In this document: positions 1-5,561 of the stretch, piece after piece
Position numbering within the stretch: the first letter of the stretch is position 1
Layout: each line of letters starts with the position of its first letter
Made by a program: the position numbers and the translations under genes
NCBI GenBank assembly: GCA_030671645.1
Contig: DAOVHV010000043.1
Location: 1-7,406, forward strand
Source of the DNA: a bacterium
GTDB taxonomy: Bacteria > Bipolaricaulota > Bipolaricaulia > UBA7950 > UBA9294
DNA: 7,406 nucleotides
Direction of reading: 5' to 3'
The notes under the pieces: model-generated
Databases searched by the model: none
What the model was told of the DNA's origin: nothing
The model's input: only the letters and a program-made list of their open reading frames with translations

Positions 1-2
1 GA

Positions 3-35
3 CTCCCAAGCATTCTCAAGGAGCTGGAACCGTGA
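3..35 (+). CDS. C-terminal end of an upstream gene (partial)
   Basis: One plus-strand frame is open from the left edge and ends at a TGA at 33-35, reading LPSILKELEP before the stop. The stop overlaps the tatD start as GTGA (positions 32-35), an arrangement typical of translationally coupled operon genes. Only about ten codons are visible, so the product cannot be identified. The tatD frame itself is also open to the left edge, and a third frame runs to a stop at 43-45, so this assignment rests mainly on the overlap geometry and on the protein-like composition of the tail. Confidence 0.35.
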   Translation, partial: LPSILKELEP

Positions 36-799
36 AATGGATTGACAGCCACGCTCATCTGGATGACCGTGCCTTTGAGGCGGATCGTGCCACCGTGATC
101 GCCCGTTGTTCCGAGGCCGAGATGGGGGTTCTAGCGATCGGGTCGTCGCTTCGTTCCAGCCGAGAAGCGGTGCGATTGGCGAGCCGATATCGGAACATAT
201 GGGCCACGGTGGGGATTCATCCCCACCACGCGAAGTTTGTCGATGAGGCTGCGCTGATCGAGCTGAAGGAACTTGCTCAAGACGATCTCGTGGTGGGGAT
301 CGGTGAGATCGGCCTTGACTACTATCGTGACCTGTCGCCTCGCGATCGGCAACGCTCCGCGTTGCGGCAACAGCTGAACCTTGCGATCGAATTGAACCTC
401 CCCGTCTGCTTGCACAATCGGGAGTCCACGGACGATCTACTCGCCATCCTGAAGGAGACCGGCAAGCGCCATTGCGGTGTGGTGCATTCGTTTCTGGGGG
501 ACGGGACGTTGGCCGATGAATTCCTGGACATGGGGTTTCATCTGGGGATCGGCGGGCCGCTTACGTTTCCCGGGAACGAAGTTCTACGAGTGGCGGTCAA
601 GCGTACTCCCCTGGATCGGATTCTGCTGGAAACCGATTGTCCCTATCTCACGCCCGTTCCGTATCGCGGTCGGCGTAATGAACCGGTGTATGTGAAGTAT
701 GTCGCCGAGGAGATTGCCAAGCTCAAAGGTCTTGCGCTTCAAGACGTTGCAAAGCAAACGACGAAGAATGCGATCCGCTTGTTTGGGCTGAGCGATTGA
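32..799 (+). CDS. tatD: TatD-family metal-dependent DNase/hydrolase
   Basis: Predicted cytoplasmic TIM-barrel metallohydrolase of the amidohydrolase superfamily. TatD-family proteins are Mg2+-dependent DNases with 3'-5' exonuclease activity, linked to DNA repair and degradation. The metal ligands are all visible: HAH near the N-terminus (His7, His9), Glu92 in GEIGLDYYRD, His128 in CLHNRES, His152 in VVHSF and Asp202 in ETDCPYLTP. GIHPHH at 61-66 is another family signature. At 255 aa it has the usual family length and looks intact. The GTG start at 32 is chosen because AAGGAG at 18-23 lies 8 nt upstream, although the frame stays open to the window edge. It is probably coupled to the gene to its left and converges on the minus-strand unit with a 45-nt gap. 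Bacteria often carry several TatD paralogues (TatD, YcfH/YabD, YjjV), so the symbol marks the family rather than a proven orthologue. Confidence 0.93.
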   Translation: MKWIDSHAHLDDRAFEADRATVIARCSEAEMGVLAIGSSLRSSREAVRLASRYRNIWATVGIHPHHAKFVDEAALIELKELAQDDLVVGIGEIGLDYYRDLSPRDRQRSALRQQLNLAIELNLPVCLHNRESTDDLLAILKETGKRHCGVVHSFLGDGTLADEFLDMGFHLGIGGPLTFPGNEVLRVAVKRTPLDRILLETDCPYLTPVPYRGRRNEPVYVKYVAEEIAKLKGLALQDVAKQTTKNAIRLFGLSD

Positions 800-844
800 G
801 ATCGACGTCTCGGAACGCGTCCATAAAGTTGCTTGCCGGCTGGC

Positions 845-2434
845 TCATTCGCCGATTTCGTCTGATGTGTGATACTCCCAAATATCGACCAGTTGTGGCG
901 GATCTACATCAGGGAAATCTCTGTGAAATCGATCGGCGAGATCAATACGCGTTTGCGCACCGCTTCCATCAAGATAATAAAATCGACCGTCAGTCAGGGC
1001 GGCTTGAATCTCATTTACTCCGTCGCCATCGAAATCATCGATGCAAATTTCATAGCAGTTCGCCCGAACGAAATCCGGATCGATATTGACGATTATGTAA
1101 TACCAGAGTTCGGTTCCAGGCGAGAAGTACTCCCCTCCTCCGCCTCCTGCAAGATCATCATAGGGTGGACCCTGCCCGGCGATATCGAGTCCGCGAAACG
1201 CATACAGCGTTTGAGGGTTCCACCAATCCGTCTTGATCGCGTTATTGCTGGCACTTACGACGACCATAACGTCGTTTGCTTCTCCAACTCTTCCGGTTGC
1301 GATCGTTTGTATAGAGCCGGGGTGCCAGTATTCAGCCAGTATTTCGCCCGACAAATCAAAGACGAGAAGCTTGCAAGCTTCAAAGTAGTTGTGTACGAAC
1401 GCCACGAGAAGCTCATTCAATCCGTCTTCGTTAAGATCGGCGATGTGAATAGTGTCAACAAGGTAACCGTCGAAGGTCAATTCGGTCGTCGAATAGATAC
1501 ACTCTCCGTCGGGTACGGAATACGACCAGACAATATTCCCGTTTGAATCGAGCAGATTAATCGCTCCATCAATTCCATCCTCATAAGCGGTTCCAACAGC
1601 AATGCGATTGCGGTCGCCTCCAACTCGTGAAGAAAACGCCAAAGAACGGCGAATTGGAGTGTCGAACGATCGGCTCCAAGACGACCGAAGGGTCAACGCC
1701 TGCGCGTTCCTAGCCAGAACCATGTTTCCGTCTTCCGGAACCTCTATCGATGCCAGCGAAAACGTGTTTGCCGAATAGAGGGCGAATCCACCGAACATGA
1801 CCGCCACAGCGAGAAGGGCGGCACACAAAACGCTGAGTAGACCAATTTGATGCCGGTGTCGCAGTTTTCTCAGTTCGGACAAACTGTCATGAGACAGCGG
1901 CACGGCAACGGCAGTCCCGGCGCCCTCTCGATGTATCATGCCCTGGCAAACTGCCGCTAGTTGGCCGGACACCAACAGCGGACTTCCACTGTCACCAGCG
2001 GAAACCTCGATATTCGTGATGACGGAAACTCCATCTCCGCGCTCTCGGACATCAAGGACTTTGCCGATGGTGTCCGATTCGGGAGCCGGCCGCTGTAATA
2101 AAATGGATTGGTCTGGACGGAGTTGAACGCTTTGCCTGGGAAGATGCGCAGAAATCAGATCCCGAGGACGCTTCTTGCGGAACTGGAGGATCGAAAGGTG
2201 GTCGCGCTGAAGAGCCGGTACTGGCAGGATTTTGGCTCCCTCGTACCGTATGCCATTGATAAGGATCGCGCGTGACTGGCCTTGCTCGACTAGTTCGATC
2301 AAATGGCTTGGAATCAGCAGCGCAAATGGTCGTCGCGCCACCACAACCCCAATGCCTGAATCTTGGCAATCGGCCGCCTGAATCATCACCTGGGCAACAG
2401 ATAACCTATCGTCAGACTCAGTCTTTCGAAACAT
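845..2434 (-). CDS. Membrane protein: cytoplasmic trypsin-like domain, one TM helix, external FG-GAP-like domain
   Basis: A 529-aa protein with three parts. Residues about 1-185 resemble a chymotrypsin-fold serine protease. SAGDSGSPLL carries the nucleophile Ser149, LLIPSHLI at 39-46 occupies the TAAH position with His44, and RDHLSILQF occupies the DIALL position. No signal peptide is seen. A basic stretch (RKLRHRH, 189-195) precedes one hydrophobic helix at about 197-220, which by the positive-inside rule puts the protease domain in the cytoplasm. Residues about 240-529 are exported and contain two calcium-loop-like motifs, DLNEDGLNE (333-341) and DFDGDGVNE (467-475), typical of FG-GAP/VCBS beta-propeller repeats, plus a glycine run near 430-434. 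The gene lies 7 nt after an XRE regulator gene, and its AGGGG ribosome site overlaps that gene's stop, so the two are probably coupled. A sensor or signalling protease is plausible. The catalytic Asp is uncertain, so it could be a pseudoprotease. No named family is recognised for the whole architecture. Confidence 0.82.
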   Translation of the reverse strand: MFRKTESDDRLSVAQVMIQAADCQDSGIGVVVARRPFALLIPSHLIELVEQGQSRAILINGIRYEGAKILPVPALQRDHLSILQFRKKRPRDLISAHLPRQSVQLRPDQSILLQRPAPESDTIGKVLDVRERGDGVSVITNIEVSAGDSGSPLLVSGQLAAVCQGMIHREGAGTAVAVPLSHDSLSELRKLRHRHQIGLLSVLCAALLAVAVMFGGFALYSANTFSLASIEVPEDGNMVLARNAQALTLRSSWSRSFDTPIRRSLAFSSRVGGDRNRIAVGTAYEDGIDGAINLLDSNGNIVWSYSVPDGECIYSTTELTFDGYLVDTIHIADLNEDGLNELLVAFVHNYFEACKLLVFDLSGEILAEYWHPGSIQTIATGRVGEANDVMVVVSASNNAIKTDWWNPQTLYAFRGLDIAGQGPPYDDLAGGGGGEYFSPGTELWYYIIVNIDPDFVRANCYEICIDDFDGDGVNEIQAALTDGRFYYLDGSGAQTRIDLADRFHRDFPDVDPPQLVDIWEYHTSDEIGE

Positions 2435-2441
2435 TCAACCC

Positions 2442-2873
2442 CTAGTCTTTCCCACGTAGGCTTTTGGCCAGAGTTTCAAGCGCCCTTGCCAATAAACGGC
2501 GCTGCTTCGGATCCTGTGCGGTCTCTCTCAATGCTTGAATGGCTTGCTCCAATACCGCATTTGAAGGGTTGGCATCGAATTTGCTGAACGCTGATTCGGG
2601 AGATCGAGCCGTTCTCTGAGACGTTGGTATGCCGTCGATTCGTTGCTTTAGGCGCTCTTCTCGCTCAGCGCGGGCCAGGTTCCACAGGGCCTCTTCACTT
2701 ATCTCCAAGCAAGCGGCGAGAGCGGTGACGATGACATGGGGAGGGGCCGGCTTGCGTCCGCTTTCCAGAGCCGATATGTAGGTATTAGAGACTCCGGTAC
2801 GGTCGGCGACTTGCCATTGAGTCAGGCCAAGTTTCTGGCGCAGTTCCTTGATCTTGTCCCCGAATCTTGCCAT
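2442..2873 (-). CDS. XRE/Cro-type helix-turn-helix transcriptional regulator
   Basis: A 143-aa DNA-binding protein. Residues about 6-60 form a classic HTH_3 domain: KELRQKLGLTQWQVADRTGV followed by the recognition helix SNTYISALESGRK. The remaining 80 residues are charged and look helical (LEQAIQALRETAQ, then RRLLARALETLAKSL), suggesting a dimerisation or partner-binding tail; no ligand domain is recognised. The ATG at 2873 is supported by AGGAAGGA (2880-2887, read on the minus strand) 6 nt upstream, and by a good promoter further out. It is the first gene of a two-gene unit with the trypsin-like/FG-GAP membrane protein, which suggests the membrane protein controls it or is controlled by it. 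A tandem 8-bp repeat at its transcription start could be an autoregulatory operator. The gene is divergent from pckA and could act there too; both regulatory roles are inference. Confidence 0.9.
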   Translation of the reverse strand: MARFGDKIKELRQKLGLTQWQVADRTGVSNTYISALESGRKPAPPHVIVTALAACLEISEEALWNLARAEREERLKQRIDGIPTSQRTARSPESAFSKFDANPSNAVLEQAIQALRETAQDPKQRRLLARALETLAKSLRGKD

Positions 2874-2888
2874 GTACGTTCCTTCCTC

Positions 2889-2904
2889 ATTACCTGATTA
2901 CCTG
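2889..2904 (-). repeat. Tandem direct repeat CAGGTAAT x2 at the regulator's start (possible operator)
   Basis: On the minus strand CAGGTAAT occurs twice back to back with no mismatch and no spacer. It sits between the expected transcription start near 2906 and the ribosome site of the XRE gene. Paired sites over the start point are a common place for autorepression by small HTH regulators. Direct rather than inverted symmetry is less usual for an XRE dimer, so the operator role is a guess. Confidence 0.4.
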
Positions 2905-2912
2905 AATGGTGC

Positions 2913-2941
2913 AGTATAGTCCGGAATTGCTTGAAGGTCTA
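2913..2941 (-). promoter_or_regulatory. Sigma-70-type promoter of the XRE/trypsin-like unit
   Basis: Read on the minus strand: -35 TAGACC (2936-2941, 4/6 to TTGACA), a 17-nt spacer and -10 TATACT (2913-2918, 5/6). The predicted start near 2906 gives a leader of about 33 nt to the ATG at 2873. Confidence 0.55.
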
Positions 2942-2947
2942 CGGTTT

Positions 2948-2955
2948 GGAATTCC
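2948..2955. promoter_or_regulatory. Palindrome GGAATTCC midway between the divergent -35 boxes
   Basis: A perfect 8-bp palindrome, loosely extended by TTGG (2946-2949) and CCAA (2955-2958). It lies in the 23-bp gap between the leftward -35 (2936-2941) and the rightward -35 (2965-2970), where one bound protein could affect both promoters. There is no direct evidence of binding. Confidence 0.25.
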
Positions 2956-2964
2956 CAATACTGG

Positions 2965-2993
2965 TTGACTTGGATGTACTTCACTGGTAGAAT
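2965..2993 (+). promoter_or_regulatory. Strong sigma-70-type promoter directed towards pckA
   Basis: TTGACT (2965-2970, 5/6) and TAGAAT (2988-2993, 5/6) are separated by exactly 17 nt. Transcription would begin near 3000, leaving a leader of about 318 nt before pckA. The promoter is bracketed by inverted arms GTTGACT (2964-2970) and AGTCAAC (3004-3010), and the -10 lies inside TGGT (2985-2988) and ACCA (2996-2999). Both pairs could be repressor sites. Confidence 0.6.
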
Positions 2994-2999
2994 ACACCA

Positions 3000-3317
3000 A
3001 TCTAGTCAACAAGAAGCGCACTCCGAGTAGAGGGAGAAAGTAGGCGGATATTTAGGAGGCCTCTGGGCTGATTGCGGTGGCATGACATGCTCCATGTTAC
3101 ATCAGAGGTCTCCTCCTCCTTCTAGACAGTGCAGTTTTCGATCAAGCTGGACGGCCCTTTCACTATCGTTGGCATCTCGAAAAAACCGTAAGGCCGTCAC
3201 ATGTCGTGTTCCATATTGCGGAATCTCGCCCCCGCCCTTTCGAATGTGTATGTTGTTTGATATGATCCGACAACTTCCGCGGACCTCGAGGTTCGCTTGC
3301 GGAATTGGGAGATGATG
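3000..3317 (+). other. Long leader region of pckA with inverted repeat
   Basis: There is no convincing gene between the promoter and pckA. The stretch holds an inverted repeat: AGGAGGCCTCTG at 3054-3065 against CAGAGGTCTCCT at 3103-3114, 11 of 12 positions paired. Nested inside is a small hairpin, ACATG (3085-3089), loop CTC, CATGT (3093-3097). The left arm contains an SD-like AGGAGG and the right arm the complementary TCTCCT, so the RNA could hide a ribosome site. A TATGAT at 3261-3266, flanked by GTTGT/ACAAC, might be a second -10 but has no good -35. I do not recognise a known riboswitch class. Confidence 0.4.
3307..3311 (+). promoter_or_regulatory. Ribosome-binding site that decides the pckA start
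   Basis: GGGAG is followed directly by three consecutive ATG codons at 3312, 3315 and 3318. Spacing is 0, 3 and 6 nt respectively, so 3318 is the best placed. A TTG at 3297, the longest possible start, has no ribosome site at proper distance. Confidence 0.5.
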
Positions 3318-4961
3318 ATGGACTTCGACAGTAGGCTGGCTAGGTTTCTTGAACGACCTTCCATAGTAAAGAACCCTGAACGCGAACAGCTGATTCGCGA
3401 TGCCGTCGAGCGTCGCGAAGCGATCGTAACCGTTGGTGGAGCCCTTGCGACCTGGACTCCTCCCGAGTCCACCGGTCGCAGTCCACAAGATACGCTCACG
3501 GTTCAGCGTCCCGAAAGCTCTGGAACGATTGATTGGGATTCGCCGAACAACATTCCTATCGACGAGGAAACGTTCGATATGGTTCTGGAAGATGCGTTCT
3601 CGGCGTTGAACGCGAAACCGCATGTCTATGAATTGGATCGAGTTATCGGAGCCGATCCTGCATACGCGCTTCCGGTGAAGCTCTTGTCACCACTCGCACT
3701 CACTTCGCTGTTTGCTGACAACATGTTTCGACCTGTGCCCGAGAACATCGAAACCAGCGTGTTTGCCAATCGGCCGTTTACGTTGCTGGCGTTGCCCTAC
3801 AACAAGCTGGATCCCGTCCGCTACAAAGGCCGATTGCGCGTCGATCCGCGCATCGGAGGAACCTCGACCATGGTCATTGCCATGGACTTGGATCGCCGCA
3901 TCGGTGTGGTTATTGGCTCGGCCTATTGCGGTTCCGTCAAGAAGCTGATGTTCTCGGTGATGAACTATCTCTTACCTGCGGAAAGCATTCTGCCGTTGCA
4001 CTGCTCGGCCAACGAGGGGCCCGATGGAGACATTGCCTTACTCTTGGGGCTTTCTGGCACCGGCAAAACGACGTTGTCAGCGGATCCTCGACGTGCCCTG
4101 CTCGGAGACGACGAGCATGGATGGTCTGACAACGGAATAGCCAACTTCGAAAATGGATGCTACGCTAAACTGATCGATCTCGATGCCGCCAAAGAGCCTG
4201 AGATCTTCCGTGCCATCATGCACAAGGATGACTACGAGCAGCATGGTGCCATTGTGGAGAATGCGATGGTTTATCCTGACGGCACCTTTGATCTGACTGA
4301 CGATCGCTTGACTCCCAATTCACGTGGCTCGTATCCGTTGTCCTTCTTGTCGAATATCAAGCCGTCTTCCGTCGGCGATCACCCTACCACCATTCTCTTC
4401 CTAACAGCTGATGCCAACGGCGTATTGCCTCCCATCTCCCGATTAACCAAAGAGCAAGCCATGCTCTGGTTCTTGATGGGATACACCAGCAAGCTGGCGG
4501 GGACGGAGACGGGGATTGTCGAGCCTCAAACAACCTTCTCACGATTCTTCGGAGAGCCGTTCATGGCGAGAAACCCCGGCGTCTATGCGTGCATGCTGGG
4601 AGAAAGGCTCGATGCACATGACACCGACGTCTATCTTGTCAACACCGGCTGGGTCGGAGGTCCTTACGGCGAGGCCGGGCGAGTGGACATCGATCTTACG
4701 CGTGCCATGGTTCACGCCGCTCTCTCAGGAGAACTTCGCAACGTCGAGTACGACGCCAACGAGCTGTTCCACGTATCCATTCCGAGAACCTGTCCCGGTG
4801 TTCCCGCTGACCTATTGGATCCTCGCCAATCGTGGGAAGACCCTGCTGCCTACGATGTGAGGGCAGCCAAGTTGGCAGCTGAGTTCGCCTCCCATTTCGA
4901 CAAAGCATATGGAGAGAAGGGAATCGATCCGGAAGTTGCAGCCATGTGTCCTGGCAACTGA
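3318..4961 (+). CDS. pckA: Phosphoenolpyruvate carboxykinase (ATP)
   Basis: Cytoplasmic enzyme converting oxaloacetate and ATP to phosphoenolpyruvate, CO2 and ADP, the entry step of gluconeogenesis (EC 4.1.1.49). The protein is 547 aa from the chosen start; the family is about 530-540. Visible landmarks are TGRSPQD with substrate Arg54, Tyr203 and Lys208/Lys209 in AYCGSVKKLMF, His228 in LHCSAN, the P-loop GLSGTGKTTLS from 244, the metal-binding LLGDDEHGW with Asp264/Asp265, Arg336 in NSRGSYP, and the C-terminal LAGTETGIVEP and YLVNTGWVGG blocks. It is the ATP-type, not the GTP-type. The stretch equivalent to E. coli WYGGEMKK reads AYCGSVKK, so the Trp and Glu are replaced while Tyr and both Lys remain. 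The gene stands alone behind a long leader and ends in a hairpin overlapping its stop codon. A start at 3312, 3315 or TTG 3297 is also possible. Confidence 0.96.
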   Translation: MDFDSRLARFLERPSIVKNPEREQLIRDAVERREAIVTVGGALATWTPPESTGRSPQDTLTVQRPESSGTIDWDSPNNIPIDEETFDMVLEDAFSALNAKPHVYELDRVIGADPAYALPVKLLSPLALTSLFADNMFRPVPENIETSVFANRPFTLLALPYNKLDPVRYKGRLRVDPRIGGTSTMVIAMDLDRRIGVVIGSAYCGSVKKLMFSVMNYLLPAESILPLHCSANEGPDGDIALLLGLSGTGKTTLSADPRRALLGDDEHGWSDNGIANFENGCYAKLIDLDAAKEPEIFRAIMHKDDYEQHGAIVENAMVYPDGTFDLTDDRLTPNSRGSYPLSFLSNIKPSSVGDHPTTILFLTADANGVLPPISRLTKEQAMLWFLMGYTSKLAGTETGIVEPQTTFSRFFGEPFMARNPGVYACMLGERLDAHDTDVYLVNTGWVGGPYGEAGRVDIDLTRAMVHAALSGELRNVEYDANELFHVSIPRTCPGVPADLLDPRQSWEDPAAYDVRAAKLAAEFASHFDKAYGEKGIDPEVAAMCPGN

Positions 4962-4981
4962 GTCGCAAGCGACTCAGTTGC
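4954..4981 (+). terminator. Perfect hairpin over the pckA stop codon (possible terminator or 3' end stabiliser)
   Basis: GCAACTGAGTCGC (4954-4966) and GCGACTCAGTTGC (4969-4981) pair perfectly over 13 bp around AA. The TGA stop (4959-4961) lies inside the stem. No T-run follows, so it does not meet the standard intrinsic-terminator pattern; it could stabilise the mRNA end or be the founding copy of the repeats that follow. Confidence 0.4.
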
Positions 4982-5133
4982 TTCGAGTTCTCTGCAGAGC
5001 AGAGAACTCCCCCCGCCAAACGCGCCTTCAGTTGCTTCGAGTTCTCTGCAGAGCAGAGAACCCCTCCTCACCAAACGGGCTTTAGCGGAAGCGATTCAGT
5101 TGCTTGGAGTTCTCCGCGGTCGCGGCGAACTCC
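4974..5133. repeat. Three-copy tandem array of hairpin-forming repeats
   Basis: A 34-bp sequence beginning TCAGTTGCTTCGAGTTCTCT is identical at 4974-5007 and 5028-5061. A diverged third copy begins at 5096. Copy starts are 54 and 68 bp apart, and the linkers also resemble each other (CCAAACG at 5016-5022 and 5071-5077). Each copy folds: GAGTTCTCTGC/GCAGAGAACTC (4985-4995, 4999-5009), GTTCTCTGC/GCAGAGAAC (5041-5049, 5053-5061), and GGAGTTC-T-CCGCG/CGCGG-C-GAACTCC (5106-5118, 5121-5133). In copy 3 one T-A pair has become C-G, keeping the stem, while another position is a T-C mismatch. This resembles intergenic palindromic repeats more than coding DNA. Confidence 0.75.
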
Positions 5134-5144
5134 CTCTCTGAACG

Positions 5145-5203
5145 CGATTTGGCGAAATCGATTTTGCAGTTCGCGCCACAATGCGCGAGCTGCGAAACGC
5201 AGC
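5145..5203. repeat. Cluster of three further short hairpins
   Basis: CGATTT/AAATCG (5145-5150, 5155-5160), GCAGTTCGCG/CGCGAGCTGC (5166-5175, 5184-5193, one G-T pair) and GCTGCG/CGCAGC around AAA (5189-5194, 5198-5203) follow the tandem array. The second and third share bases, so they would be alternative folds. The last is followed by TTCAGTT, only a weak terminator tail. Confidence 0.45.
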
Positions 5204-5503
5204 TTCAGTTAGGAATGGCAGGTATTTGGGATGACGCCACTTCCAGACAAGAATCACAATTCCGAATACGATTAAGACATCGAATAGCTCACCGAGTACT
5301 TGTCGATCTCCTGCTGCTTGTTGGTTTGGAAGAGCTTGCTCAGTATCCTGCGAGCAACGTCTTGATTGAAGCTGATGGAAACGAAACTGCTGTGCTTACA
5401 GCACTTCACGAAGCGAGCTTCGAGGACATGAGTACCTGGCATTGGCTTGGAGTTCGACTCCCTCAGCCGGCCGTAAAGTCGAGAGAGACGGGAAGACTAA
5501 ACC
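5204..5503. other. Gene-free stretch with scattered small palindromes
   Basis: No supportable gene is found. A plus-strand frame from 5104 (or ATG 5215) to 5523 runs through, but it starts in the repeat array, lacks a spaced ribosome site and ends inside the next promoter. A minus-strand frame between about 5398 and 5095 contains a hydrophobic stretch (LFDVLIVFGIVILVWKW) but has no start codon before it, so at most it is a gene remnant. Small palindromes are GCTGT/ACAGC (5389-5402), CGAAGC/GCTTCG (5409-5422) and GGAG/CTCC (5449-5461). Confidence 0.5.
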
Positions 5504-5532
5504 TTGACAACGTAACAGTGTGATGTTATACT
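5504..5532 (+). promoter_or_regulatory. Near-consensus extended -10 promoter of the bactofilin operon
   Basis: TTGACA (5504-5509, 6/6), a 17-nt spacer and TATACT (5527-5532, 5/6), with the extended TGn just before the -10. It is the strongest promoter in the window. A perfect inverted repeat TAACA-N6-TGTTA (5513-5528) lies between the two boxes and overlaps the -10, so a bound protein would block or alter polymerase. The start near 5539 leaves a leader of about 22 nt. Confidence 0.8.
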
Positions 5533-5548
5533 GCGATCGTAAGGTTTC

Positions 5549-5557
5549 AGGAGGTGA
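5549..5557 (+). promoter_or_regulatory. Full-consensus Shine-Dalgarno AGGAGGTGA
   Basis: AGGAGGTGA is an uninterrupted match to the anti-SD of 16S rRNA. Its GGAGG core lies 7 nt before ATG 5562. This fixes the start of the small gene and indicates that it is truly translated. Confidence 0.8.
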
Positions 5558-5561
5558 AGTA

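Noticed and set aside
869..1546. Plus-strand 225-codon frame inside the FG-GAP-like gene
   Set aside because: It is antisense to a gene with clear membrane, GDSG and calcium-loop motifs; no ribosome site and no family resemblance.
3102..3623. Minus-strand 173-codon frame across the pckA start and leader
   Set aside because: Antisense to the conserved N-terminus of pckA, with no family signature.
4974..5133. CRISPR array
   Set aside because: The repeats are internally palindromic, unevenly spaced (54 and 68 bp), and the spacers resemble one another; no cas gene is present.
5095..5398. Minus-strand open frame with a membrane-helix-like segment
   Set aside because: No ATG, GTG or TTG was found before the hydrophobic stretch, and it runs into the repeats. 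At best it is a decayed gene.
5444..5468. tRNA T-arm-like GGAGTTCGACTCC
   Set aside because: The T-stem does not pair in the normal 5-bp/7-nt geometry, and no acceptor, D or anticodon arms surround it; it is better explained as a repeat remnant.
5104..5523. Plus-strand 139-codon frame after the repeat array
   Set aside because: It begins inside a repeat, has no properly spaced ribosome site, and stops between the -35 and -10 of the next promoter. ATG 5215 has AGGA directly against it, too close.
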